Positions 9,001-15,844 of a DNA stretch of 44,045 bases are shown here, piece by piece. A model generated the notes under the pieces. That model saw only the letters and a program-made list of their open reading frames with translations. It ran no database searches and was not told where the DNA came from. The stretch is from an uncultured Clostridia bacterium (GTDB lineage: Bacteria > Bacillota > Clostridia > Christensenellales > Borkfalkiaceae): assembly GCA_947625385.1 (NCBI GenBank), contig CANQOB010000013.1:1-44045 (forward strand), given 5' to 3'. Position 1 is the first letter of the stretch; each line of letters starts with the position of its first letter. Position numbers and translations under genes: made by a program.

Positions 9001-11861
9001 CCTGCACGGGGACGAACGGGTATGTCCACCATATGACGGCGGGCAATGCGAAGCCGCAGGGGCTGCTCGCCGGGAACGACATCTGGATGTGCGGAACGGG
9101 AGAAGCCACCTTTATGGATGAATGGAAGGACAATCCCACCGTTATGCTCGCTCTGCGCGAGTCCTGCCACAGAATTTTGTACAGTCAGCTCCATTCTTGC
9201 GGGATGAACGGTATCGGGAGCGGGACGAAGATCGTCAAAGTCAGGGTCTGGTGGCAAAAGGCGTTGGACGGTATCCAGTATTCTCTTGTCGCGCTCGTCT
9301 GCATTTTCCTCGCGATGGCAGTGGCGTCCTTTGTCGTGAATACCGAATGGTTCGAGCGGCGGAGAGCGTATGCGGCAGAACGGAAAGAAGAGCAGCCGCA
9401 TAGCGAGCAGCTCTCGGAAGCGCAAAACGGCGGCGGGAACGATGCGAGCGGTGAAAACGTTGAAGGCGGGAAGGATTCCGGCGGCAAGCCGCCCGAAAAA
9501 TGCCGACCCATTCGCGGAAAGCGTCTCGTCATCATGATTGTCTGTATCGCGCTTGCGGTCGTTCTGGCGGTCACAGCGACCGTTCTCGGCGTCGTGCTCC
9601 CGGGCAAAGGCGAGCCCTCCGCTTCGACTCATGAATGCGGACACGTCTGTCCCGAGTGCGGCAAGTGTCTCGACCCCGCTTGCGAGGACCCCGCTTGCGC
9701 GCAAAAGTGTGAAGGGCATGCCCATGCCTGTAAGCAAAAGTGCCCCGTCTGTGGCAAGTGCCTCGATCTCACCTGCGAGGAAGAGGTGTGCGCCGAAAAG
9801 TGCGGCGAGGGGAAGGCGGAGCATTCTTTCGAAGCGGAGAATGCGACCTTGCAAGACGGCGCCAAGGAATTGCAGATTCGTGCGACGAACGGCGTGACGT
9901 ATATTGCGCAAGTGAATACCAACGCGGGCGCCTCCATTTCGTTCACGATTCATGCGGAGACGGATACGACTGCTTCGCTGGTCGTCACCGTAAACCGCCG
10001 CGGCATCGACGTCGTGTTCTGCGACGCGATGATCGTGCTCGTAAACAGTGTCGAAGTCACCTCGCCCGCCGTCGTGCCCGCATCGGAAACGGGTAAGGAC
10101 GCCTGGACGGATTGGGTGGACGTCGATCTCGGATGCGTGGAACTGAAAGCCGGGGACAACGAGATCGAATTTGTTGTCGGCTCGGCTTCGCAGTACAGCG
10201 GGTTCAATCTGGATAAGATCGAGCTGCTTTCGGATACGGAACTGACGATGATTCATACATGCAATCATGTGTGTATCGTCTGCGGAAAGTGCACCAACGC
10301 GGACTGTCAGGAGCCCGCATGTGCACAGAAGTGCACGGGCGACCCGCATGCGACGGATTTTGAAGCGGAAGAGGCATCGGTCGTGAAAGGCAACGGACGG
10401 GATCTCATCCTCACGGCAGGGTACATCGAGCGGCTCAACCAAAACGTCGGGGCGACGGTCACCTTCCGCATCCACGCTGCGAGCGCGGCGACAGTCAGGC
10501 TCTTCGCCACGGTTTCGGTCCGTCCCGAAAACAACAAATTTACGGACTTCATGACCATCGACGTGAACGGAGAACCGTTCGAGAGCGAGGGGACGATTCC
10601 CTATGCCGCCGCTGTCTCGTGGAGAACGTTCAAAGAGACCGATCTGGGCTTTATTTCCCTGCGGGCGGGGGACAACACGATCGTGTTCACCGTCGTCTCC
10701 GCGGAGGACATCGGTATCAATTTCGATAAGATCACCGTCTGGTCCGAGGTCGAAATCGGCGCAGAGCACGGCTGTAAACACGCCTGCCCCGTCTGTGGAA
10801 AGTGCCTCGACCCCACTTGCTCCGATGCGAGCTGCGCGGACAAGTGCGGCGACGGACTTGCGGCGCATGTCTTTGAGGCGGAAGGCGGGAACGTACAGCT
10901 CGTAAAGGGGTATCGCGGGGCATCTGCGCTTCCCGCACGCGGAACCTCGGGAGCCGTCACATACATGAGCGGAATGTCCGGCAATTACGGCGCAGAACTC
11001 AACTTCTCCGTCACTTCGGACCGCGCAACGACGGCAACGCTCACCGTGACTGTGAGCAAAAATTCAGCCGAGACGGTATTTACCGACCTCATTTGCTTCT
11101 TCGTCAACGACCGTCTGATCGGGGCGAGACCCGCCGTTGTGCCTGCGGGCTCGGCGAACGATTTCTATGAGCTCACGCTCGGATGCGTTTCGCTCGAAGA
11201 GGGGGACAATCTCATCAGCTTCCTGTGTGTTTCGGAACAGTCGGGATACGCCTGCTTCGACAAGATCGCGCTCAAAACGGAGGCGGAGCTTACGCCCACC
11301 GATCTCTCCGCAAGCAAGGTATATCGCTTCGAAGCCGAGGATTCCCGCAATGAATTCACCAAGGGCTCCGCGACTTACAGAGACGGCGAGCTGACCTTCG
11401 GATACGAGGCGAATTCGGACGCCCGCAATAAAGTCGGGAATCTGACGCAGAACGTGGGCGCAAGCATCACCTTCCGGTTGTCGGCGGAAAACGACTGTAC
11501 CGTTGAGCTCATCGTGCGCGTCAGCAAGCGGAATACGGGCTCCTCCGTCTTTACCGATATGGTGGAAATATCCGTGAACGGCGCCTCCATCGGCGACCGC
11601 CCTGCGGTCGTCCCCCAAACTGTGGCGGGAGAAATGAATTATCGGACCTTTACAGATATCTCTTTGGGCGAGATCTCGCTGCGCAAGGGGAGCAACACGC
11701 TCGTCTACAAGATCATCTCGGAGGAGGATCTGGGGTACAATCTCGACTACATCAAACTGAAAGGCGAAACGCGCGTCACGTTTGACGACAGCATCGCCGC
11801 GACCTCTTCGGCGCTCCCTGCAAGCGTTCCGGCGATGTTGCCCGAAAGAAAGGACTTTTGA
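6078..11861 (+). CDS. Membrane-embedded reversed-order GH3 glycosidase with Cys-rich/CBM-like modules
   Basis: The product is 1,927 residues; GGAGGA at 6068 decides ATG 6078. Three membrane helices (about 7-31, 49-73, 95-115) leave the next part outside. The GH3 C-terminal alpha/beta domain comes first (about 160-430), then a fibronectin-III-like domain (about 490-640), then the (beta/alpha)8 catalytic domain (about 755-1030). That is the reverse of most GH3 enzymes but known from Ruminococcus albus and Butyrivibrio BglA. The catalytic barrel has GRNFEYFSEDG, Lys895-His896 in TKHFALNDTE, and probable nucleophile Asp974 in GIVESDSCTG. Two more helices (about 1065-1088, 1149-1174) flank a basic cytoplasmic loop. 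The outer tail has four Cys-rich motifs and four FEAE-type CBM6/35-like beta domains. It probably hydrolyses beta-linked saccharides at the cell surface. Confidence 0.85.
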   Translation: MKKVPYGIIASVCAMITFFATAGLILAYFILNGVAAETGDTVSFLADWWQIVLFVADLLSAIAAVACLVLFLLRRRSEESRPMQFPKKIFKRSTWTMLTVFFAVLLATVCLGNSIANDYQVALNSVMHTNPYDQVETGADENEDKEYFKSDYVNADGSYNDRAMRDETERVALQTAVEGSVLLWNDAIGDGGKALPLPQGAGVSFFGIGCIDYKLLGTGSGGMSDPPPEDLRSCLSSAGLKFNTALYVRYNSLFPSYPKVNRRSVAEVPWSEIESTVSGSISAYGDAAVMIVSRVAGEHRDILPTSDDTFVDSKNYLDLSVTEADILTHLKGLRDAGSIKRIILLINTSNALQFEHIRDQYGIDACVWVGQGGMMSYRQIASVLSNTGEGVVSGHLPDTFLYKNSSAPAYVNLGDFTWTQSTGLLPNEGVMTGTHNDKYIVYQEGIYVGYRYFETRYEDLVLKRGNANGPNGISAGEGDEWSYSSEVAFPFGYGLSYTEFSYEKFSAEKHGDEYTVKMTVRNTGTQYSGKETLQVYLQKPYTEYDQEASHPIEKAAVELVGFAKTKKLAPGESEELTVTVAEEDFKTYDAYGQGTYILERGDYYLAAGRNAHDALNNILAAKGKTTADGMDENGDKTLAAKFTVEQDDYTKYSVSSATGYEIVNRFSDADPNLYEGMKDQHITYLSRKDWNGTYPEAGGAKLKCTDSMMVHDMAYGDDIEADPDDKMPVYGTVTAQQGALSLVMMMDLPYDDPLWEDLLNQMTFEEQAVLISYGLGYLAGVPSVNSPQFRARNGPVGVKSANSRLGSAISLPCEVLWAATFDTDLIHELGRAFGREILHLDDSTAVIYGPGACIHRVAESGRNFEYFSEDGVLSGKMLSVEVTGLQEFGVIVLTKHFALNDTETNRYGVTTWANEQSIREIYLKAFEPAVTVGHMNGVMSSFNRIGCIWAGAHKGLLTEVLRNEWGFSGIVESDSCTGTNGYVHHMTAGNAKPQGLLAGNDIWMCGTGEATFMDEWKDNPTVMLALRESCHRILYSQLHSCGMNGIGSGTKIVKVRVWWQKALDGIQYSLVALVCIFLAMAVASFVVNTEWFERRRAYAAERKEEQPHSEQLSEAQNGGGNDASGENVEGGKDSGGKPPEKCRPIRGKRLVIMIVCIALAVVLAVTATVLGVVLPGKGEPSASTHECGHVCPECGKCLDPACEDPACAQKCEGHAHACKQKCPVCGKCLDLTCEEEVCAEKCGEGKAEHSFEAENATLQDGAKELQIRATNGVTYIAQVNTNAGASISFTIHAETDTTASLVVTVNRRGIDVVFCDAMIVLVNSVEVTSPAVVPASETGKDAWTDWVDVDLGCVELKAGDNEIEFVVGSASQYSGFNLDKIELLSDTELTMIHTCNHVCIVCGKCTNADCQEPACAQKCTGDPHATDFEAEEASVVKGNGRDLILTAGYIERLNQNVGATVTFRIHAASAATVRLFATVSVRPENNKFTDFMTIDVNGEPFESEGTIPYAAAVSWRTFKETDLGFISLRAGDNTIVFTVVSAEDIGINFDKITVWSEVEIGAEHGCKHACPVCGKCLDPTCSDASCADKCGDGLAAHVFEAEGGNVQLVKGYRGASALPARGTSGAVTYMSGMSGNYGAELNFSVTSDRATTATLTVTVSKNSAETVFTDLICFFVNDRLIGARPAVVPAGSANDFYELTLGCVSLEEGDNLISFLCVSEQSGYACFDKIALKTEAELTPTDLSASKVYRFEAEDSRNEFTKGSATYRDGELTFGYEANSDARNKVGNLTQNVGASITFRLSAENDCTVELIVRVSKRNTGSSVFTDMVEISVNGASIGDRPAVVPQTVAGEMNYRTFTDISLGEISLRKGSNTLVYKIISEEDLGYNLDYIKLKGETRVTFDDSIAATSSALPASVPAMLPERKDF
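9629..11290 (+). repeat. Repeated Cys-rich motif plus CBM-like domain within the GH3 gene
   Basis: Cys-rich motifs of the form HxCxHxCPxCGKCLDxxCxDxxCxxKC start near 9629, 9724, 10255 and 10768. The second, third and fourth each lead into a beta domain opening with FEAEN, FEAEE or FEAEG. A fourth such domain (FEAED, from about 11327) has no Cys-rich lead. The regular His/Cys spacing suggests disulfide or metal-stabilised spacers between carbohydrate-binding-like domains. Confidence 0.7.
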
Positions 11862-11908
11862 ACAGGAAATCACCCGCATGAGCGGGAAAAATCATACGGA
11901 GGTAAATT

Positions 11909-13450
11909 ATGAAGAACAAAACAAGAATCGGCGTCGGCGGCATTCTTGCAGTGGCGCTCGCAGGCATGCTGGTGTTTCTGTCGGGCTGCGAACTCGTTTC
12001 CCACGAGCACACCCTTGTGGAAACGCCCGCCAAACAGGCGACATGCACCGAGGACGGGAACATCCGCTACTGGACATGTACGGACTGCGGAAAGCTCTTC
12101 ACCGATGCGGAAGGCACCGTGGAAACAACGGAGGAACGCGTCAAAACGCCCGCCGCCCATACGCTTTCCAAGACGGATGAGCTCCCCGCGACTTGCACGG
12201 AAGGCGGACACATCGCTTACTGGACATGCTCCGTCTGCTCGCTGAAATTTTCGGACGCAGAGGGGAAAGTGCAGGTCGAGGATGTCTCTACGAAAAAACT
12301 CGGGCACTCGATGGATGAACATCCGCGGGTAGAGCCGCAGGTCGGCACGGCGGGGAGCATCCGATACTATTCTTGCTCCCGCTGCCAAAAGAAATTCCGC
12401 GACGAATCGGGCGAGGAGCCCTTGGAGGACGATGAGATCGGCATTCCCGAGATCAAAGAATTTTCCTTCGAAGCGGAAAACGCGGTGCTCAAAGGGGGCT
12501 GCTCGGGCGAGCTCGGGAATTCAAAAACAAATGGCGCTTACGGCGACAAGACGGACGAGGGCTATGTGGAGAACACGAACGGCAACGGAGGCGCGTCCAT
12601 CCTCTTCCATGTGCATGCAAGCAAGGCGGTTGAGGCAACGTTGATCGCAGCTCTTTCGCGCAACTCCTATAACCAAGCCGTCACCGATGTATTCGATATC
12701 TCCGTCAACGGAACTTCCTTTACGAGCGAGGCGACGATTCCCTATGTGGAGACCGTAGCATGGAGAGAATTCATCGACACGGAGCTCGGGACGATCTCTC
12801 TTCATGAGGGTGTGAACACGATTCTGTTTACCGTCCGCTCGTCGCAGGAGGGATGCGTCAATTTCAACAAGATCAAGTTGCAGGCGCAAAGCGTCGAACT
12901 CACCGAACCCCATGTCTGCAAACATGTCTGCGAAGTGTGCGGCAAGTGCCTCGACTCCGCATGCGAGGACCCTATTTGCGCCTCGAACCGCTGCGAGCAC
13001 GGGACGCAGTCCTATGAGTTCCTTGCCACGGAAGCGACCCTCACGGCAGGAAAGAACAATTTAAGGTCGGATAGAGGATATGTCGAAAATACGAACAACA
13101 ATACGGGTGCAAAGATCACCTTCAAAGTGACCGTTGCCCAACAGACGACGGTGCACCTGTATGCCAATATCTCCGTGCGGGAAGTTTTGGACAACCGCTT
13201 TACCGATTTTATGTCCATTACCGTCAACGGCGAAGTGCATACCACGAACGCTTTTGTTCCGTACAGGGCAAAGGGGGCGCAGTGGAGTAATTTTGCTATG
13301 GCAGTCGATCTCGGGTCCATCGAGCTTCACGAGGGCGAGAACACCATTGAATTCACCGTAAACGATACGAGCGAAATGACGCCTTCGGACAGAGGGTTCA
13401 ACTTCCAGAAAATCACGCTTTGGTCGCATGACGCCGTTACAAAGGCATAG
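11909..13450 (+). CDS. Surface lipoprotein with Cys-pair repeats and CBM-like domains
   Basis: The 513-residue product has a signal peptide ending in the lipobox LSGC (Cys27), so it is probably anchored in the outer leaflet of the plasma membrane. Residues about 30-180 hold three repeats built on ATCTxxGxxxYWTCxxCGKLF with paired cysteines. Then comes a CBM6/35-like beta domain opening FSFEAENAVLKGG, one Cys-rich motif (CKHVCEVCGKCLDSAC) of the same kind as in the upstream GH3 protein, and a second CBM-like domain. No catalytic domain is visible. A GGAGG site precedes the ATG by a few bases and the gap to the GH3 gene is only 47 bases, so the two are probably co-transcribed. It may bind the glycan that the GH3 enzyme processes; this is inference from shared modules. 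Confidence 0.8.
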   Translation: MKNKTRIGVGGILAVALAGMLVFLSGCELVSHEHTLVETPAKQATCTEDGNIRYWTCTDCGKLFTDAEGTVETTEERVKTPAAHTLSKTDELPATCTEGGHIAYWTCSVCSLKFSDAEGKVQVEDVSTKKLGHSMDEHPRVEPQVGTAGSIRYYSCSRCQKKFRDESGEEPLEDDEIGIPEIKEFSFEAENAVLKGGCSGELGNSKTNGAYGDKTDEGYVENTNGNGGASILFHVHASKAVEATLIAALSRNSYNQAVTDVFDISVNGTSFTSEATIPYVETVAWREFIDTELGTISLHEGVNTILFTVRSSQEGCVNFNKIKLQAQSVELTEPHVCKHVCEVCGKCLDSACEDPICASNRCEHGTQSYEFLATEATLTAGKNNLRSDRGYVENTNNNTGAKITFKVTVAQQTTVHLYANISVREVLDNRFTDFMSITVNGEVHTTNAFVPYRAKGAQWSNFAMAVDLGSIELHEGENTIEFTVNDTSEMTPSDRGFNFQKITLWSHDAVTKA

Positions 13451-13475
13451 CGAAAAAAGCTTGAATTCATTCCTC

Positions 13476-13515
13476 CCAAGAGGAAAGGAGCGGCTTGCCG
13501 CTCCTTTCTTCTTGG
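13476..13515. other. 18-bp stem-loop after the lipoprotein gene
   Basis: CCAAGAGGAAAGGAGCGG pairs with the segment 13498-13515 (one G-U pair) around a CTTG loop. There is no T run on either side, so it may protect the 3' end rather than terminate by itself. Confidence 0.6.
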
Positions 13516-13525
13516 AAAACAGGAT

Positions 13526-13563
13526 AAAAATAGCCGTTCGGCAGATGTCGGACGGCTATTTTT
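13526..13563. terminator. Bidirectional terminator between convergent genes
   Basis: AAAAATAGCCGT (13526-13537) pairs with ACGGCTATTTTT (13552-13563), giving a U-run in both directions. It serves the lipoprotein gene on the plus strand and the kinase gene on the minus strand. Confidence 0.85.
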
Positions 13564-13570
13564 CGATGCG

Positions 13571-14368
13571 TTATGCGTTTTTGAATGTGTCCGTGAGCAG
13601 ATAGAGCTCCCGCTCGTAATTCAAACCGTATTTTCTGTCCTGTACTTCCCGTGCGGTGCGCTCGATCGCGCGATGGCACAGCTCCGCGGTGAGCGAGAGC
13701 GCCCGCTCGAGCGGCATCCCGTTCGCGATGCAGCCCGCAAACGCCGAAGCGAACACGTCGCCCGCGCCGTGGAAATTCCCCTCTAAATGCCGCAGGGGGA
13801 GACGGCGTTCGCCGCCGTCCTCATAGCAGAGAAAGTAATCGCCGCCCTGTTCCACGCTCGTGATGACGGGGTGCGGGCAAAGCCCTTTGAGCTTTCCGAG
13901 CGCGGCGCTCGCGTCGTGCTCTCCCGTGAGGAAAAACGCCTCCGTCTCATTGGGCAAAATGTAGTCCGCGAGCGCACAGAGGGTACCCATGTCCGCGGCA
14001 AAGCCCTCATCGAAGCCCGAATAGAACTTGAAATTTTCCCCAAGAACGGGGTCGACGACGAACACGCCGTCCTCTTTGAGGAAGCGGCGCCTGACGTCCT
14101 TGACGAATTCGATCTGCGCACGGCTCCCGAGGTAGCCGCTCACGATGAGGTCGTATTTCAGCCCGAGCGTCTCCCAATGGTCGCAAATCTTTTTCATTTC
14201 CCCGTCGAGCGGGAGAAAGGTGTACCCCGTAAATCCGCCCGTATGGGTGGAGAGCAGGGCGGTGGGGAGAATGTCCACCGTCGCGCCGCAGGCGGAGAGG
14301 ATGGGCAGGGCGACCGTCAGGGAACATTTCCCGACGCAGGAGATGTCGTTGATGGCAAGGATTCGCAT
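13571..14368 (-). CDS. Pyridoxal/pyridoxamine kinase (PdxY/PdxK-like)
   Basis: The 265-residue product is a ribokinase-fold vitamin B6 kinase that would phosphorylate pyridoxal, pyridoxamine or related compounds for PLP salvage. The N-terminus ILAINDISCVGKCSLTVALP and the region TALLSTHTGGFTGYT are typical of pyridoxamine kinases. VVDPVLGEN is the ATP-site strand, and NFHGAGDVFASAFAG is the anion-hole motif with the catalytic aspartate (usually GTGD, here GAGD). Length is close to the usual PdxY size. GGAGG lies just upstream of the ATG and a good promoter precedes it. It is a single-gene unit. Hydroxymethylpyrimidine kinases of the same fold are less likely given the N-terminal motif. Confidence 0.85.
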   Translation of the reverse strand: MRILAINDISCVGKCSLTVALPILSACGATVDILPTALLSTHTGGFTGYTFLPLDGEMKKICDHWETLGLKYDLIVSGYLGSRAQIEFVKDVRRRFLKEDGVFVVDPVLGENFKFYSGFDEGFAADMGTLCALADYILPNETEAFFLTGEHDASAALGKLKGLCPHPVITSVEQGGDYFLCYEDGGERRLPLRHLEGNFHGAGDVFASAFAGCIANGMPLERALSLTAELCHRAIERTAREVQDRKYGLNYERELYLLTDTFKNA

Positions 14369-14396
14369 GGTTTACCTCCGATTTTACAATACATCT

Positions 14397-14425
14397 ATTA
14401 TAACAGGTCTGCCCGAAAAGCGCAA
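14397..14425 (-). promoter_or_regulatory. Promoter of the pyridoxamine kinase gene
   Basis: Minus-strand TTGCGC (14425-14420), a 17-base spacer and TATAAT (14402-14397) lie about 29 bases upstream of the ATG. Confidence 0.75.
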
Positions 14426-14490
14426 GCGGATTTCATGAACTGTTCGCCGGCAACTTTTCGGGAAAATTTTAGTTCACTTTGTGATTTTTC

Positions 14491-14519
14491 TTCACAACGC
14501 GGCGCGATTGTGCTATAAT
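14491..14519 (+). promoter_or_regulatory. Promoter of the Pr6Pr-like membrane protein gene
   Basis: TTCACA (14491-14496), a 17-base spacer and TATAAT (14514-14519) precede GAGGTGG and the ATG at 14551. Confidence 0.8.
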
Positions 14520-14550
14520 ACTTCGTAAAGTAAAACTTTTGAGGTGGTTT

Positions 14551-15288
14551 ATGCGCAAAAATCTCGTCGTACAGCTTGTTTTCCGCGTTGTCTTGTGCTG
14601 CGTCTCCTTTCTCGCCTGTCTGCTTTCCTTCCGCGTGTTTTATGCGGGGAGGGGCGGCTTTCCGATCAGCTGGGAGATTCTCAAATATTATACCAATCTC
14701 TCCAACTACTGCGTGTTCTTCGTGTCGGTCGCCGTGACTTTTGCGACGCTCCGCCGTGTTCTCAAAGGGGAACGGGAAGGGTACAACCGGGTGATGCGGA
14801 CCTTCAAATTCATGACGGTCGTGATGATTCTCGTCACCTTCCTCGTCGTCATCTTCTTGCTCCAAAGCCCGCTCGAAGGCGATTATTGGCTGAATATCGG
14901 GAATATGTCCTATCACTGCGTGGCGCCCCTTCTCTTTATCCTCGATTACATCCTGTTCGACGAAAAGGGGACGATCTCCGTGCTCGCGCCGCTCTATGGG
15001 TTCCTCCCGCCCCTCGTCTATGTGGCATATATCTTCATTCTCGGCGCGGCGGTCCCGAACTTCGAATATCCCTACTTCTTCCTCAACGTGAACGAGCTGG
15101 GGTACGGCGGCGTGTGCCTGTGGGTTTTGGGACTGCTCGCCGTGTTCGCGGTTTTGGGATACCTCCTCTGGCTTTGGAACCGCGTGATGAAGGTGGACGG
15201 CAAGTGGAAGCTTGATTTTCACAACATTCTGTTCCCGCTCAAAAAAAGAGCCGAAAACAGTTTACAACCGCCCGAAGAAACGGTATAA
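14551..15288 (+). CDS. Six-helix membrane protein, Pr6Pr/FAR-17a-like
   Basis: The 245-residue product has about six transmembrane helices. The motifs YYTNLSNYC after the first helix and HCVAPLLFILDYILFDEKG in the middle fit the Pr6Pr family of bacterial integral membrane proteins, distantly related to eukaryotic FAR-17a/AIG1 proteins. Its reaction, if any, is not established. ATG 14551 is preferred over the upstream TTG at 14539 because GAGGTGG lies immediately before it. Its last codons contain the promoter of the following small gene, and the frames overlap as TAATG. Confidence 0.75.
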   Translation: MRKNLVVQLVFRVVLCCVSFLACLLSFRVFYAGRGGFPISWEILKYYTNLSNYCVFFVSVAVTFATLRRVLKGEREGYNRVMRTFKFMTVVMILVTFLVVIFLLQSPLEGDYWLNIGNMSYHCVAPLLFILDYILFDEKGTISVLAPLYGFLPPLVYVAYIFILGAAVPNFEYPYFFLNVNELGYGGVCLWVLGLLAVFAVLGYLLWLWNRVMKVDGKWKLDFHNILFPLKKRAENSLQPPEETV

Positions 15289-15289
15289 T
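15261..15289 (+). promoter_or_regulatory. Promoter inside the end of the Pr6Pr-like gene
   Basis: TTTACA (15261-15266), a 17-base spacer and TATAAT (15284-15289) would start transcription near 15296, almost exactly at the ATG of the HMA gene. Confidence 0.7.
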
Positions 15290-15296
15290 GTTGTCT

Positions 15297-15521
15297 ATGA
15301 AAAAGGTGATCGAGCTCGCAGATCTGTGCTGCAAGACATGTGCGGAGCGCATCGAGCGGAAGCTCTTGCTCGCCGAGGGTGTCTCGGGGGCGCGGGCGAA
15401 TTTCAAAAAGAAGATCGTGAACGTCGAGACGACGCTCTCGGACGAGGCGCTTGCCGTCGTCGTCCGCGATGCAGGCTTCGTTCCCGCTTCCATCCGTCCC
15501 CGCAAAGGCGTCTTTGCCTGA
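15297..15521 (+). CDS. Small heavy-metal-associated (HMA) domain protein
   Basis: The product of about 74 residues is a single HMA/CopZ-like ferredoxin fold. The metal site is LADLCCKTCAERIE, a variant of the usual GMxCxxC with the CxxC pair kept as CKTC. The rest follows the beta-alpha-beta-beta-alpha-beta pattern (VSGARANFKKKIVNVET, DEALAVVVRDAGF). It is probably a cytoplasmic metal (copper-type) chaperone or sensor, but no P-type ATPase or copper regulator is adjacent. The start may be ATG 15288, overlapping the previous stop, or ATG 15297. Neither has a Shine-Dalgarno sequence, and the promoter at 15261-15289 puts the transcript start near 15296, which suggests a leaderless message. Confidence 0.75.
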   Translation: MKKVIELADLCCKTCAERIERKLLLAEGVSGARANFKKKIVNVETTLSDEALAVVVRDAGFVPASIRPRKGVFA

Positions 15522-15539
15522 AAAGTTGCCGCAAAACGC

Positions 15540-15568
15540 TTTACAAACGGCGCGGAAAGCGGTATAAT
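15540..15568 (+). promoter_or_regulatory. Promoter of the ileS T-box leader
   Basis: TTTACA (15540-15545), a 17-base spacer and TATAAT (15563-15568) would start a leader of about 270 bases before ileS. Confidence 0.85.
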
Positions 15569-15575
15569 GAGAACA

Positions 15576-15813
15576 ACCGAATAGTCAAAAGCGTTTGAGA
15601 AAGGACGCGTCCGTTCATCGGTTTGCCGTGTACAGAGAATCCCCGCAAGGTGAGAGGGGAGAGCGGTGCGGTGCGGGTATCCCCTTTCGAGCTTGCGGGG
15701 AGAACCCAAGTAACTCCGCACGGTGTCGCGAGCCGTCATCCTCTGCGGCAAATGATGGTTTGTTTTGGTGGTCGATATGCCTTCGCGTATTCCAAAACGC
15801 GGAGGATTTTTTT
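15576..15813 (+). promoter_or_regulatory. T-box leader controlling ileS
   Basis: The leader has T-box hallmarks. ACAGAGA (the AG bulge) is followed by the distal stem TCCCC/GGGGA enclosing an AAGGTGAGA loop. The isoleucine specifier codon ATC lies at 15679-15681 and is followed by CCCTTTCGAGC. A T-box-like element is present at 15718-15731 and a terminator at the end. Uncharged tRNA-Ile should pair with the specifier and stabilise the antiterminator when isoleucine is scarce, allowing ileS transcription. The seven-base bulge reads CGGTGTC instead of the usual TGGNACC, so pairing with the tRNA CCA end would be incomplete. Confidence 0.8.
15739..15813 (+). terminator. T-box terminator hairpin
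   Basis: TCCTCTGCG (15739-15747) pairs with CGCGGAGGA (15798-15806), with an inner GTTTTGG/CCAAAAC helix, followed by seven T. The competing antiterminator can pair CCGCA (15716-15720) with TGCGG (15744-15748). Confidence 0.8.
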
Positions 15814-15844
15814 GAATTTCGGCAAAATAACAGCGGAGTAAACT

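Noticed and set aside
7674-10868. A 1,064-codon minus-strand frame antisense to the GH3 gene
   Set aside because: The plus strand has clear GH3 motifs in order; the antisense product has no domain and is a by-product of codon bias. The same applies to minus-strand frames at 15239-18529 (antisense to ileS) and 37827-40721.
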